DNA of 64,000 nucleotides from a virus. Of this stretch, positions 1 to 9,117 are shown piece after piece (the stretch's first letter is position 1; every line of letters starts with the position of its first letter). The stretch is from positions 186,001 to 250,000 of IMG/VR virus record IMGVR_UViG_3300031857_000002; one strand, 5' to 3'. The notes under the pieces were generated by a model that was not told where the DNA came from, ran no database searches, and saw nothing but the letters and a program-made list of their open reading frames with translations. The translations under genes and the position numbers were made by a program.

Positions 1-3000
1 TTGGTAGTTGCCATCAAAGTTGTTTTCTCTTGCCCACAAAGAGGCCAATTCATTGGCTTTTGCTCTAGTGTTCTCTGCAGGGCGGAAACGATATAATTCA
101 CGATTTAATCCGTCAACTATTTTCCACTGTCCAGTTGGGCTTGTGGCAGCACGGCCTTGAGCCATTGGAATGTCTATGTCAACAAGTTCAAGGCCATCGG
201 CAGTGCGCACACTATAAAAATCATCAGGATGATTGCGACGATACTGTTCAAGTCTGGCCAAAGCAGCTTCGTCATTGGGTGCTAGGAAGGCTACCGCTGT
301 ATGTTGGCTACTTGGATCAAATATTTGATATTCTCTACCAGAGCTGGTGGCACGGCCTGCTGGTTCTTGCCTGCGCACAGGCCTAATGCTAAACATACGT
401 GCGGCTTGAGTGGGTTGTAATCCGTGCGGCCCATGTTGGAAATAATCTTCAAGATGAGCAATTGCTTCTGCTTCATTGGTAACTCTGTCAGGTGCATTTT
501 CTACTGAGTTACCAGTTTGTCTGTTGTAAATTTCATATTTGGTAGTTTGTTCAGTAGGTACGTCGCCAACACGTTCTGCTGACCAACCATTGGTGCTGAA
601 AAATTCTTCCTCAGTGCGCCCACCTACGTTTAGATTCCATTTTTGTCTGGCTTTTTGCATTGCTTCGAATTCATCGGTAGCAACAACTTCTACACCCAGT
701 CTTTGATAGGGAGAACTATTACTACCATAAACTTTCCAAATGGAGGGTTTAGATTTTTCATAATAAGGACTCAATGGTTTGGCACGTAGACTGCCACGGA
801 ACTGTATAGCCTGCGGTGTGTTGGGTTCATCTGGCGCCCAATAGCTTTCGTTAAATGCTTTGTCAATGGCTTCTTCTTTGGTTGTGGCCACAACTTCCAC
901 ACGACCATTACCCCAGGACACATTCCACCAGTAGCGTTGTCCACCAGTGTCGCCCTTCTTAAGTTTGTTAGCTAGATTCTTCTGCTGGAGTTCTTGAGCA
1001 GCTACTTTTCTAAAATCTTTAATGGCCTGTTGTGTTTCTTTGCTGAGTTTGCCGCCAGCCTCTTTCCCATCGCCCTGCAACGACGTCATGTACTTGGCAA
1101 ACTCTTCGATCATATCACCGTACTCGTCTTTGATGCCATCAGGGTTCAACAACTTATACAGTTTCTTCAAGTATTCTTCACGATACATTTCAGGATTTAT
1201 GGCCGCACTCATGGCCACTGTAAAGCGCAACAAGGTGTTTTCAATCTTGTCAAAGTTTTCATCCAGCCAATCGCCACCAGGTGAACGGAATTCAATGTGT
1301 CCGTCTTTGACGTTGATACTAGTGTACTTTGTGGTCACACCTGAGTGGATGGCCTTGCTGGCTGCTGTATCCAAGTGTGTTTTCATTTTTTCTAATGCTT
1401 GTTCTACTGCTTCAGGACGACTGCGAATGTTATCACGAATCATGCCCATGGCACTTTTGGCGTAGAAAGCACCAAGTCGACCAAAGCTGTCAGACACATA
1501 CTCGTCACCCATTAAGATAGCCAACTTAACAAAGTCCAAGTTTTCTCTGCTGTAGTCAGGCACTGAAACATTGATGTGCAATCCTGTTGAATCATTGGTG
1601 TAACACCCATATGATTTGGCCCATCGCTTGACCTTGTTTAGATCATTAAGAATCACATCAATGGGCAGGGGCGGGCTCACAAACTCCAGGCCTCTGTCTC
1701 CGTAGTCGTCGCCTTCTAAACTGCCATCAGGTTCAACCACATAGTGATGCGAACTTGTACTGGGTCTATCCACACTTCCTGCGTGATAATTGGTGCTGGC
1801 TTGAACATCTGTTCCTATAGCATCTTGGAAATCGTTAGCCACATCTTCTATGCTTCTATCACCACCACCCTGTGAATACCAGTGAGGCCAATTAATATCA
1901 TAATTGCTTTCAACGTCCTGCATGGTATTGATATTATTATCTTCCAGCCATTCTGATTCTAAATCTGCATTTTGATTAAAATCTTCTTGAGCGGATTCAC
2001 GTGCCGCATCATACCAGTAGTTGCCGTAGCTTGCTTCTATGACTTTTTCTGTAGCATCGCGATATGTTTGTTGATCAACGGTGTCTGGATAATTGTCTGC
2101 GTCAAGTTCAATGCCCAATATTTCTGCAATTTCTTCTGTGCTGGCGTTTTCTTTAAGGTAGTTGTAGACAAATTCTGATTCGTCGCTGTCCCAACTGCTG
2201 TCAAACTGTTCGCTTAGCCATTCGTAGTAATCATTTTGCATCCGTTCACGCAGTCTAGTGACATCGCCACGGCTGTTGTAATCGCCATCGTAGAAGAAGT
2301 CATAAGCCTCCTGTATGCTACTAACACCTTCATCGTAACTGTAATCTGCTTCCATTTGACCGTCGTCGTCGTCGCCGCCTTCAACATTGGGCACAATCAT
2401 TTCAAATTCCATACCAGCAATGGCGCCTGTCTTGGCAGCTTCGGCTCGTAGGTTCTTGCCGGTCATTTTGATTTCAAACAGTGCAACGCCTTCGTCAAAC
2501 TGCGCAAATTCTTCGTGCAGTTGGTTGGCAAATTCTTTCATCAACAGAGCAGGACGACCTTGTGCATCTGTTTGCAGACCCATCTTGTTGGCTTCTTTGC
2601 CTGTTTGCCCGGGATGCACATCCACTGTGAGTGCTGTGCTAAAACGTTTGTCCTTGGCCTGTGCCCGAGTGGGAATGTATCCTGAGCTTTCCTCTAGCGA
2701 TACATCTTTAAACATTTCGGGATGTTCATCAGACCAATGGCGCATGATTCTACCAGCCATGGCATTAGCTTCGTCTTCCCACCAACTGCCAGTTTCGCCT
2801 GCATTATCTGGCAATCGATCTTTTTCATTCTGTTTGCAATGGGTAAGCTCATGCGCCATTGTTCTTAGGATGTCTAACACATGACGTCCACTTGTGGCAA
2901 GATGCAACACGTTGTTATCTGGATTAAATTGGCCAAAACTACCTGTGGACTCGCTCCAGTCTGTGTTGTGATGCAACACCATTTCGGGAGCATTTTCAAT

Positions 3001-3951
3001 TTCTAAAAAGTCTATGCAATTATCAAAAAATCTTGCTAGAACACTATCAATATCAGCTTCATTCAAGAACATCTGTGTTGTTGGACTCACACCGTAAGGA
3101 GATATTGTAGCATCTTCTCTCATGCTCTCGCCGCCACCCCCGTCACCTCCACCTTCGCCGGCTTCTCCACCAAACGAGAATCCTGGTGTGTAGTATCCAC
3201 CAAACCCGTATCTCACACGAGATTTTTTCTTTTTCTTGCGTTCTTGCAAACTCAACTGTTGATCTTTGGCAGCAGTGCGAGCAGTGTATAACTTTTCAAT
3301 CAGACCCTGTGTGCGTAACATTTTGTAGGCTAGATTTTCAGGACCTAGTTCACCGTTCTTGTCCAAACCTGCTTGACGCATCTGTTTGATACGTGCGGCT
3401 GTTCGAGTAAGGCGATTGATATCATTGCTGTCAATGGCAGAGTCAATACGATGCTTCATCAGTTCGTACTTGCTTTTTACAGCACCGTCATTCACTGTGC
3501 TTTCTCTCTTGCGAGGAATAGCAGTCCAGTCGTTGTTTACTACTGAATAGATGCCTTGTGAGTGATGTGTTTGATTGGCGGGCTGAACATACAACTCCAC
3601 AGGATAGCCGCCAATTGATAAGTTGTGCTCATCATTATATTGGTACTTTTTGGCATTGAACAACTCACGATAAACTTCGTCGGTTTCATTTCGTGGAACG
3701 TCTACCACAAGGTGTAGGTCAATGTCCGAGTGTGGAGTATATGTATAACCAGCGTTGCTTCCGCTGAGTGTGATGTCTTTGACTTCCAGGTCAGACAGTC
3801 CTAGACTTTGTTTGAAATCTTTGGCAATGGCCAACAGTTTTCTGCGCACTTCTGGGCGCATGCGAGAACCTTGCCAAATGCGTGGGTTAAGTTCGTCATT
3901 AAACTTAACAGCATCGGCAAGGTTATAGGAATCTAGTTCGTTGATGTTCAT
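1..3951 (-). CDS. Giant multidomain protein: nucleotidyltransferase + HExxH peptidase + amidoligase (partial)
   Basis: The frame opens at ATG 3951 and runs without a stop through base 1, so 1317 residues are visible and the C-terminus lies outside. Residues ~60-130 form a pol-beta-type nucleotidyltransferase (GSN at 64-66, then SDIDL with D76 and D78, and a later VELYV acid). A zincin-like HELTH sits at 367-371, followed by EDEAN as a likely third zinc ligand. Residues ~735-940 match the amidoligase (COOH-NH2 ligase) pattern: a GLEFVSPP start, GLHINV, and a late IEFRSPGG strand. After ~1000 come at least four loosely similar modules of roughly 70-80 residues. A glycine/acidic linker separates the peptidase part. 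The domain mix fits the phage 'polyvalent protein' concept; injection with DNA is inference. A TAAATA element lies 8 nt before the start. Confidence 0.85.
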   Translation of the reverse strand, partial: MNINELDSYNLADAVKFNDELNPRIWQGSRMRPEVRRKLLAIAKDFKQSLGLSDLEVKDITLSGSNAGYTYTPHSDIDLHLVVDVPRNETDEVYRELFNAKKYQYNDEHNLSIGGYPVELYVQPANQTHHSQGIYSVVNNDWTAIPRKRESTVNDGAVKSKYELMKHRIDSAIDSNDINRLTRTAARIKQMRQAGLDKNGELGPENLAYKMLRTQGLIEKLYTARTAAKDQQLSLQERKKKKKSRVRYGFGGYYTPGFSFGGEAGEGGGDGGGGESMREDATISPYGVSPTTQMFLNEADIDSVLARFFDNCIDFLEIENAPEMVLHHNTDWSESTGSFGQFNPDNNVLHLATSGRHVLDILRTMAHELTHCKQNEKDRLPDNAGETGSWWEDEANAMAGRIMRHWSDEHPEMFKDVSLEESSGYIPTRAQAKDKRFSTALTVDVHPGQTGKEANKMGLQTDAQGRPALLMKEFANQLHEEFAQFDEGVALFEIKMTGKNLRAEAAKTGAIAGMEFEMIVPNVEGGDDDDGQMEADYSYDEGVSSIQEAYDFFYDGDYNSRGDVTRLRERMQNDYYEWLSEQFDSSWDSDESEFVYNYLKENASTEEIAEILGIELDADNYPDTVDQQTYRDATEKVIEASYGNYWYDAARESAQEDFNQNADLESEWLEDNNINTMQDVESNYDINWPHWYSQGGGDRSIEDVANDFQDAIGTDVQASTNYHAGSVDRPSTSSHHYVVEPDGSLEGDDYGDRGLEFVSPPLPIDVILNDLNKVKRWAKSYGCYTNDSTGLHINVSVPDYSRENLDFVKLAILMGDEYVSDSFGRLGAFYAKSAMGMIRDNIRSRPEAVEQALEKMKTHLDTAASKAIHSGVTTKYTSINVKDGHIEFRSPGGDWLDENFDKIENTLLRFTVAMSAAINPEMYREEYLKKLYKLLNPDGIKDEYGDMIEEFAKYMTSLQGDGKEAGGKLSKETQQAIKDFRKVAAQELQQKNLANKLKKGDTGGQRYWWNVSWGNGRVEVVATTKEEAIDKAFNESYWAPDEPNTPQAIQFRGSLRAKPLSPYYEKSKPSIWKVYGSNSSPYQRLGVEVVATDEFEAMQKARQKWNLNVGGRTEEEFFSTNGWSAERVGDVPTEQTTKYEIYNRQTGNSVENAPDRVTNEAEAIAHLEDYFQHGPHGLQPTQAARMFSIRPVRRQEPAGRATSSGREYQIFDPSSQHTAVAFLAPNDEAALARLEQYRRNHPDDFYSVRTADGLELVDIDIPMAQGRAATSPTGQWKIVDGLNRELYRFRPAENTRAKANELASLWARENNFDGNYQ

Positions 3952-3959
3952 ACGAACTA

Positions 3960-3965
3960 TATTTA
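3960..3965 (-). promoter_or_regulatory. Late-promoter-like TAAATA element
   Basis: The TAAATA core lies 8 nt upstream of the ATG of the giant protein. It resembles the T4 late octamer TATAAATA; if used, the mRNA would be nearly leaderless. Confidence 0.4.
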
Positions 3966-3968
3966 CCG

Positions 3969-4838
3969 TCAGTCTGCGTTAGCTACTTTCTTGCTAGACG
4001 CCAACACAGTGGCTTCTACAGGCGGTGCAGGTTCAGCAGCCAGTTGATGTGGTGTTGCTGGCACAGGGTTTACAGGCACAGGCATGGACTTGGGCAAGCC
4101 GCCTGCCAAGTGCATTTCATGCAGATCTTGATAGAGTTTTTCGTGTGTGCCAAAGTCAAACACATAGGTACCTGTGTGCTTGAGCAACACACGTTTGTCC
4201 ACAAAAATCTGTCCACCTAGATCACGCCAGTTTTCACAGAATGTCCAGTCTTCTGAATAGTAGCGGCCTTCACGCACAGCAGTATCAAAGTAGGTTTTCA
4301 TGTGTACGTTGAGTGCAGGATCAAGTCCAATGTCATTGGTAAATGGCTTCACAGCAGGGTGTGCAGTGAGTTTGTCAAACACATGACGCTTCATGAGCAA
4401 GAAACCTGTGCCTGTTTTGGTAACTTCTACTAGACCACTTGGATCGTTTTCTTCTGCACCAGGAATGCCGTTCACACACCACTTGACCGGCAGGCTTTTC
4501 ATTGGATACAAACCACCAATAACGTCTTTGTCAGCATTGAGCAAGGCCAACAGGTGCCATGGCTCCCAGCCAATGTCTGCGTCAATAAACATCAGGTGTG
4601 TGCTACCTTCTGTGCAAAGGAACTTGGCAGTAAGGGTATTACGTGCTCGGCTGATCAGTGATTCATTGGTCATTGTTTCCACAGTCCAATCAATGCCCAA
4701 TTGGCGGCATGTATTGGCCCATTTAATAAAGCTCATGAATGTGGACTCAGTGAGTTGTCCGCCATAACAGGGCATGCAGATATGCACTCGTGTAGTCTTT
4801 AGATAATCAAGATTAACTTGAATTTGCTGTTCAGCCAT
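3969..4838 (-). CDS. GT-A-like glycosyltransferase
   Basis: This 289-residue protein looks like a nucleotide-sugar glycosyltransferase of the GT-A fold. It starts with a beta-strand opening (HICMPCYGG), has an early ESLISRARN helix, and a DxD-type metal motif FIDAD at about residues 84-88, followed by W-E-P-W and a glycine-rich GGLYP stretch. The ATG at 4838 is preferred over the one 12 nt upstream because GGAG lies 5-7 nt before it. The last ~40 residues are Pro/Ala-rich and probably disordered. A sigma-70-like promoter sits just upstream. The likely role is glycosylation of DNA, a virion protein or a surface glycan; the acceptor is unknown. Confidence 0.75.
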   Translation of the reverse strand: MAEQQIQVNLDYLKTTRVHICMPCYGGQLTESTFMSFIKWANTCRQLGIDWTVETMTNESLISRARNTLTAKFLCTEGSTHLMFIDADIGWEPWHLLALLNADKDVIGGLYPMKSLPVKWCVNGIPGAEENDPSGLVEVTKTGTGFLLMKRHVFDKLTAHPAVKPFTNDIGLDPALNVHMKTYFDTAVREGRYYSEDWTFCENWRDLGGQIFVDKRVLLKHTGTYVFDFGTHEKLYQDLHEMHLAGGLPKSMPVPVNPVPATPHQLAAEPAPPVEATVLASSKKVANAD

Positions 4839-4869
4839 TGGGTTCTCCATAAAATTGTGTAATATTTAC

Positions 4870-4898
4870 ATTGTAGCACAGCACTGGCAAAATTTCAA
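4870..4898 (-). promoter_or_regulatory. Sigma-70-type promoter for the glycosyltransferase gene
   Basis: TTGAAA and TACAAT are separated by exactly 17 bp. The -35 box overlaps the stop codon of the upstream radical SAM gene; the start codon is about 31 nt below the -10. Confidence 0.7.
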
Positions 4899-6013
4899 GC
4901 TCTTGTGATAAAATTGTAGAATTCTGGGTGAGTGTGTTGATAACTCTGATTGGTAATAGCATCGTAGTCTTGAATGTACTGTAAGAATGGACCATAAGGA
5001 TCGTCTACCACTGTGATATAACTACTGATATGCGCCAATTCAGGCACACAGGCAATGCGAGTTAACACAGCATCACGCACATCTGCAGTCATTGCAGTGG
5101 CCGAGCAATGTGCCCGTAATCCTGGGAACCAAGTGAACGCATTGTAATTTTTCTTTAACCAAGGAAATGTTCTATTCAGAAAGGCATCTAATTCAGCAAG
5201 ATAAAAAATGTTCAACATGCTGTAGGTAGTTTGTGCAAAGTAGTCAAAGTCTGGGCATTGTTTGCGGAACCAGTGCATGTTGTCCACAACACGAGCCCAG
5301 TCAGCACCATGGCGTTGATATTCAAATCGTTGGTCCATGTCATCAATGCTGAAGTACATGGTCACATGTTCACACTTGTTTAGAATATCCAAAAACTTTT
5401 TGTTTGGTCGTTGGGTGCCATTGGTCACAACAACAACTTCTAAATCATTGTAGTCTCGATACTTGCCCATGTTGGCAAAGAACTCTAGGTAGTTGGATTC
5501 CATAAACGGCTCGCCGCCCTGCATCTGCACAGTTTTTAGTGAGAGAAACAATTCAGGATCATCAATCACAGGTTGATTTCTAGCTTGGTATCTAGTGGCA
5601 GGATCAAAGTAATTCCATTCTGGCGGTGCAATAGCCTGCCACTTTGAACTACTCCACGGACCGCATATGGCACAGGCAAGGTTGCACAAGTTTCCCAGAT
5701 TCAAATCAATCTTGCCATTGCGAGAGCCACGTGGACGAAGGTTAGCAGTTTGCCTTGAACTTTGCAAGCCCATGCTTTCTGTGTGATAGCAAGTGTTGCA
5801 TCCTGCTACAGGACGTCCTGCCTCAGTCTCATCTCTAAGATGCTGTATCCAAGGCGCAGAGTTATGGCCATGATAGATTTGATCAAACCCTGTATTCAAC
5901 ACAGCAGTTTCTGCGCTTTGATAAAGGCAGCATGGTTTATGTGTTAACTGATCGTTGGTTTGGCTGAGATACATGCGGTCCTTAAGTTCCGCACAACGGG
6001 TATCTTGATTCAT
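4895..6013 (-). CDS. Radical SAM protein, twitch/SPASM type
   Basis: The 372-residue protein carries a radical SAM cluster motif CNLACAIC (C110, C114, C117), which binds a 4Fe-4S cluster for S-adenosylmethionine cleavage. Extra cysteines at KPCC (28-29) and GCNTC (72, 75) precede it; this N-terminal arrangement is typical of twitch-domain radical SAM proteins in marine T4-like phages. A GGEPF motif (SAM binding) follows at mid-protein. The substrate is not known. The gene sits between a nucleotidylyltransferase and a glycosyltransferase, which suggests a modification role, but that is inference. Confidence 0.85.
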   Translation of the reverse strand: MNQDTRCAELKDRMYLSQTNDQLTHKPCCLYQSAETAVLNTGFDQIYHGHNSAPWIQHLRDETEAGRPVAGCNTCYHTESMGLQSSRQTANLRPRGSRNGKIDLNLGNLCNLACAICGPWSSSKWQAIAPPEWNYFDPATRYQARNQPVIDDPELFLSLKTVQMQGGEPFMESNYLEFFANMGKYRDYNDLEVVVVTNGTQRPNKKFLDILNKCEHVTMYFSIDDMDQRFEYQRHGADWARVVDNMHWFRKQCPDFDYFAQTTYSMLNIFYLAELDAFLNRTFPWLKKNYNAFTWFPGLRAHCSATAMTADVRDAVLTRIACVPELAHISSYITVVDDPYGPFLQYIQDYDAITNQSYQHTHPEFYNFITRA

Positions 6014-6016
6014 TGT

Positions 6017-7453
6017 TTATTGTTTTTTGGCTTCGTCAATATAGTCGGCATTTTCTTTAAATGCTAACTTGTTGGTTCTCAAACGGTTGATGGCAATTTC
6101 CAGAGCACGATCCAGTTTTAGATTCAGTGCTTGATAGTTGTCAGCGGCCGCGCCACGCACCAGCAAGCGAGTGTCAAAGTCCTGTTGCATTGCTGGCGTT
6201 AACAGTCCTTTGTATTCTAGTTTTTGTGACAGAGCATCCAACTGCTGTTGCTTTTTGATAGCCTGATCCAACTGTGCAATTCTGTTTTTTAGTACAGAAT
6301 GTTTTTCGCCAGGCTGTGCCACAGGCACAGCCGGTGGATTGAATCGTTGCTTGGGTTGTTGTCCTGCTAGTTTTGTACTGTTAGCACGGAAATCCTGTTC
6401 CCATTGGTCAACTTCTTGTTGACGTTGTTGTTCAATGTTTTGCTTGGCTTGCTGTAATGCGTTGAATGCATCAGGCTTGAGTCCTTCATACGTAGCAGCC
6501 CAGCCTTGATTTTCACTAACCTTGTCCGAAGATTCAAATGAGAAATCACTTGGTTTAAACTGTGGATACTTGGCAATAACTTTGGCAATGTACCGGTCCA
6601 GGATTTCATAGGGTATATCTGTAGCAACCAATTTAGGGATCTTGCCTGATCTCACATAGATGCTGACCTTGCCTGGATGCATGATTCTTTGAACAAATGG
6701 CCCTTCTGCTACTGGCTGGTTCTCGCGACGTTGGTAACCAGCAGTCATTCCGCCTACAAAGTTTTGTGCATCCACTTCGTCCAACCCACGTTGTTTTCTT
6801 TGTTTGTGTATGCTCTTGAATTGATTACGTTTGTTCGGGCGTGGAAGGTTATCCAACGCACTCTCATCTACTACACCCATTGCTGTGTCCAACAGTTTGA
6901 CCACAGTGGCAGCTAGTTTAGGATTGGTTTGTGTCTTGGGGTACAAGCTCATTACCAGAGCTGTTTTGCGTTTTTCGTTTAGCCGGGGCCATGCACCGCG
7001 AATCTCTGTTGCTGATGTCATGCCAGGACCAAACTCCACAGTAGGCAAGTAGGTCATGTAAGCACGTTGGCTTAAAGGCTGATCGCTAGCGTCATTGTAT
7101 GGTTGTAGATAACTGGGTGTGCCATCTTTCTTAGTGCCTCCAGGACGAGGCTGTGATCCTGCGTCTTTTTCACTGCGCACAAAGATCAACTGTGTGTTGT
7201 TGGGATCGTACTTGTGTACAATTTCTTCAGCACGAAAAGGTGATTTAACCTGTGTAAATCTACCTTTTGGGACACCTGCTAGTTGTGCAAGTTTTTCTTT
7301 GACCGGGAATGGAAACGGTCGTGTGCTGGTATCATTGGTAGCAGCCACATATACATCAGCACCAGGAAATGCTTCTACGGCAGATTGATAAAGTGCGGCG
7401 TGCCCCGCATGAAAAGGGTGAAATCCCCCGGGCATGATTACTAACTGTTTCAT
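6017..7453 (-). CDS. HIGH-type nucleotidylyltransferase with long C-terminal extension
   Basis: The first ~170 of 478 residues are a nucleotidylyltransferase of the cytidylyltransferase/NMN adenylyltransferase superfamily: a beta-strand start, GGFHPFHAGH at residues 9-18 (HxGH motif), and MTSATEIR, equivalent to the ISSTxIR loop. The rest is Gln/Lys-rich, predicted helical (roughly 330-440 coiled coil) and resembles virion-associated extensions rather than an enzyme. The natural substrate cannot be read; NMN, a CTP-activated alcohol or a sugar phosphate are all possible. A TAAATA element ends 6 nt before the ATG. Confidence 0.75.
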   Translation of the reverse strand: MKQLVIMPGGFHPFHAGHAALYQSAVEAFPGADVYVAATNDTSTRPFPFPVKEKLAQLAGVPKGRFTQVKSPFRAEEIVHKYDPNNTQLIFVRSEKDAGSQPRPGGTKKDGTPSYLQPYNDASDQPLSQRAYMTYLPTVEFGPGMTSATEIRGAWPRLNEKRKTALVMSLYPKTQTNPKLAATVVKLLDTAMGVVDESALDNLPRPNKRNQFKSIHKQRKQRGLDEVDAQNFVGGMTAGYQRRENQPVAEGPFVQRIMHPGKVSIYVRSGKIPKLVATDIPYEILDRYIAKVIAKYPQFKPSDFSFESSDKVSENQGWAATYEGLKPDAFNALQQAKQNIEQQRQQEVDQWEQDFRANSTKLAGQQPKQRFNPPAVPVAQPGEKHSVLKNRIAQLDQAIKKQQQLDALSQKLEYKGLLTPAMQQDFDTRLLVRGAAADNYQALNLKLDRALEIAINRLRTNKLAFKENADYIDEAKKQ

Positions 7454-7459
7454 AGCTAG

Positions 7460-7465
7460 TATTTA
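7460..7465 (-). promoter_or_regulatory. Late-promoter-like TAAATA element
   Basis: The core lies 6 nt upstream of the nucleotidylyltransferase ATG (7453), leaving no room for a ribosome binding site. Confidence 0.4.
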
Positions 7466-7468
7466 GCG

Positions 7469-7906
7469 TTACATGTTTTCCAGCAACCAAAGATATAAAG
7501 GTGTAGTGAATTTCAAGCTAACCGTGCCGTTACAGCCCATGCTTCCAAAAAATTTATCTTCTACACTGGATTGACTGCCGTTAAAATCGTGTGTGTAAAC
7601 TGTTTTGTTAAAAAACAATTGCCCCAGATCAATTTCGTCAAATGTTATGTCACTGATAGTCAATATTACATCACGAACAATATTACCTGTGTCATCAAGT
7701 TCCGTATGTTCTGGAATCTTGTGTTTCATTACAATACGTAATTCATGATTGCCATCGTCGTCATCGAGTGTATGAGAAAAATGCACAATACGATCCACAT
7801 GTTCGACGTTAACCACGCAGATATTGTCAATCCAAACTTCGGTGCCGATGGGTATTTTTTTATCACTGGAGTCAACGAATCCAGAAATTGTAGTGGTATT
7901 TGTCAT
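7469..7906 (-). CDS. Hypothetical beta-rich protein
   Basis: I do not recognise this 145-residue protein. It is acidic and beta-rich (alternating hydrophobic strands, e.g. a stretch around VWIDNICVVNVEHV) with no catalytic motif visible. Its start overlaps the stop of the preceding gene (TAATG), so the two are translationally coupled with the small proteins upstream. Position next to other compact beta-proteins suggests a virion decoration or tail component. Confidence 0.6.
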   Translation of the reverse strand: MTNTTTISGFVDSSDKKIPIGTEVWIDNICVVNVEHVDRIVHFSHTLDDDDGNHELRIVMKHKIPEHTELDDTGNIVRDVILTISDITFDEIDLGQLFFNKTVYTHDFNGSQSSVEDKFFGSMGCNGTVSLKFTTPLYLWLLENM

Positions 7907-8274
7907 TAATAAGATATGTTAACAGAATTTATTGTACCGCCACTGAATGCTTCTACCCGCACACGCATCCAGGTAAAATTGCCGGTAATTGTGAATACTT
8001 GGTAGGATGTAAGTGGTGATGTTGAACCGTCGCCATACGTTTGGGTAGTAAACCAAGTGGCAGTTTGTGCATCTGCATCCAGTGTTGCTTCCAAAATTAT
8101 GTCGCCTTCAAACGCACTTGTACTAACCGCCAAGGTTTGTATGTTGCCCTGTCCGCGATAGTAATTGGCAGCTTTGACTCCATCACTTGCCCAGTCTTGA
8201 CTGCTGCCGTCATAGTTGCCCGAAGGCACACCATAAACAACATTAGTTAGAATAGCCTGTGTAGAGATGGTCAT
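7906..8274 (-). CDS. Hypothetical beta-sandwich structural protein
   Basis: The 122-residue product is rich in Thr, Ser, Gly and aromatic residues in alternating strands, the look of a small beta-sandwich virion or tail protein. No signal peptide or catalytic motif is seen. Its start overlaps the stop of the 57-residue gene upstream (ATGA), and its stop overlaps the next start, so it is part of a tightly coupled trio. Confidence 0.6.
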   Translation of the reverse strand: MTISTQAILTNVVYGVPSGNYDGSSQDWASDGVKAANYYRGQGNIQTLAVSTSAFEGDIILEATLDADAQTATWFTTQTYGDGSTSPLTSYQVFTITGNFTWMRVRVEAFSGGTINSVNISY

Positions 8275-8444
8275 TGATTAAGTTCAACTTCCACAATAAC
8301 TGAGTCGCCAACAAGTTCTTCAGTTACTGATGTTAGTGCTTGAACCACATCAGGAGTAGCAATGTCGCCAATCCCAATAACTTCAGTTTCTTTGATCAAC
8401 TTGTACAGTTTAATAACAATGATTTCTTCGTGTATTTTTGCCAT
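8271..8444 (-). CDS. Small hypothetical protein (57 aa)
   Basis: A 57-residue frame starts MAKIHEEIIVIKLYK and ends VEVELNQ. It is short and mixed alpha/beta, with alternating I/V strands at both ends. A TAAATA element lies 7 nt upstream of its ATG, and its stop overlaps the following start (ATGA), which supports it as a real gene. Function unknown. Confidence 0.65.
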   Translation of the reverse strand: MAKIHEEIIVIKLYKLIKETEVIGIGDIATPDVVQALTSVTEELVGDSVIVEVELNQ

Positions 8445-8451
8445 AGTGTTG

Positions 8452-8457
8452 TATTTA
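8452..8457 (-). promoter_or_regulatory. Late-promoter-like TAAATA element
   Basis: The core ends 7 nt before the ATG at 8444 and serves a likely three-gene unit. Confidence 0.4.
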
Positions 8458-9117
8458 GTTACGAGCCTGTATAGGCAGGGTCTTTCGAACCAGTTGTGGG
8501 CATGCTAGATTTATAAACAGCGCATCTTTTTCGTTGTCATGATCCACAAAGTAATTTGAAGGGATCCACATTCGTTGGCCGTTTAGTAACATTTTAAATC
8601 CTGGGCTGGGACGAAATTGATCTGCTCGTGTGAAAAAGTATTTCTTTATGAGTTCTCTTTGCGACTCATCTAGATAGCGTTCACGAAAATAGGTTCTAAA
8701 CTTGTGTTGGGGATTGTTTAGCACAACACAATCTGCGGGCAAACACACATCAGCTTGCTTGTGCTCAACTAACTTTGTGCCCGGATGTGCTACAACCGCC
8801 GCAAAATCTTCTGGAGTGTTGGTGTAGAACCACATGGTGTTGTTGCACACCACTTTCTTAAAGGGATTCTTGATGGCCAGCAAGAGATCACATACTTCGT
8901 GCAATCGTTCTTGATCACGATCTGATATAACTGTTCTAGTGCCACTGCTACGCCAATTCTGCAGATAGGTGTTACGCCAATAGATAGTGTTGTCAATACT
9001 TTTGTGGCTTAACTGGCGCATCATATTGCCTTCGGGAATCCACCATATCAAGCAGTGATAATACTGCTTGTAATATGGTTCGCTACGTTGCTCAATGTTT
9101 ACGTCAATATCAAACAT
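8455..9117 (-). CDS. Conserved phage protein of unknown function
   Basis: The 220-residue protein is given the ATG at 9117, which overlaps the last codons of clpA; a longer frame reaching 9222 would overlap clpA by more than 100 nt and is less likely. It is mixed alpha/beta and rich in Trp, Tyr and His, with no recognised motif. Because it is coupled to the unfoldase gene it is probably co-expressed with it; a functional link is untested. Confidence 0.65.
   Translation of the reverse strand: MFDIDVNIEQRSEPYYKQYYHCLIWWIPEGNMMRQLSHKSIDNTIYWRNTYLQNWRSSGTRTVISDRDQERLHEVCDLLLAIKNPFKKVVCNNTMWFYTNTPEDFAAVVAHPGTKLVEHKQADVCLPADCVVLNNPQHKFRTYFRERYLDESQRELIKKYFFTRADQFRPSPGFKMLLNGQRMWIPSNYFVDHDNEKDALFINLACPQLVRKTLPIQARN

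Noticed and set aside
994-2884. Plus-strand frames in the first 3 kb
   Set aside because: The minus strand is open through 1-3951 with clear enzyme motifs, so plus-strand frames are shadows.
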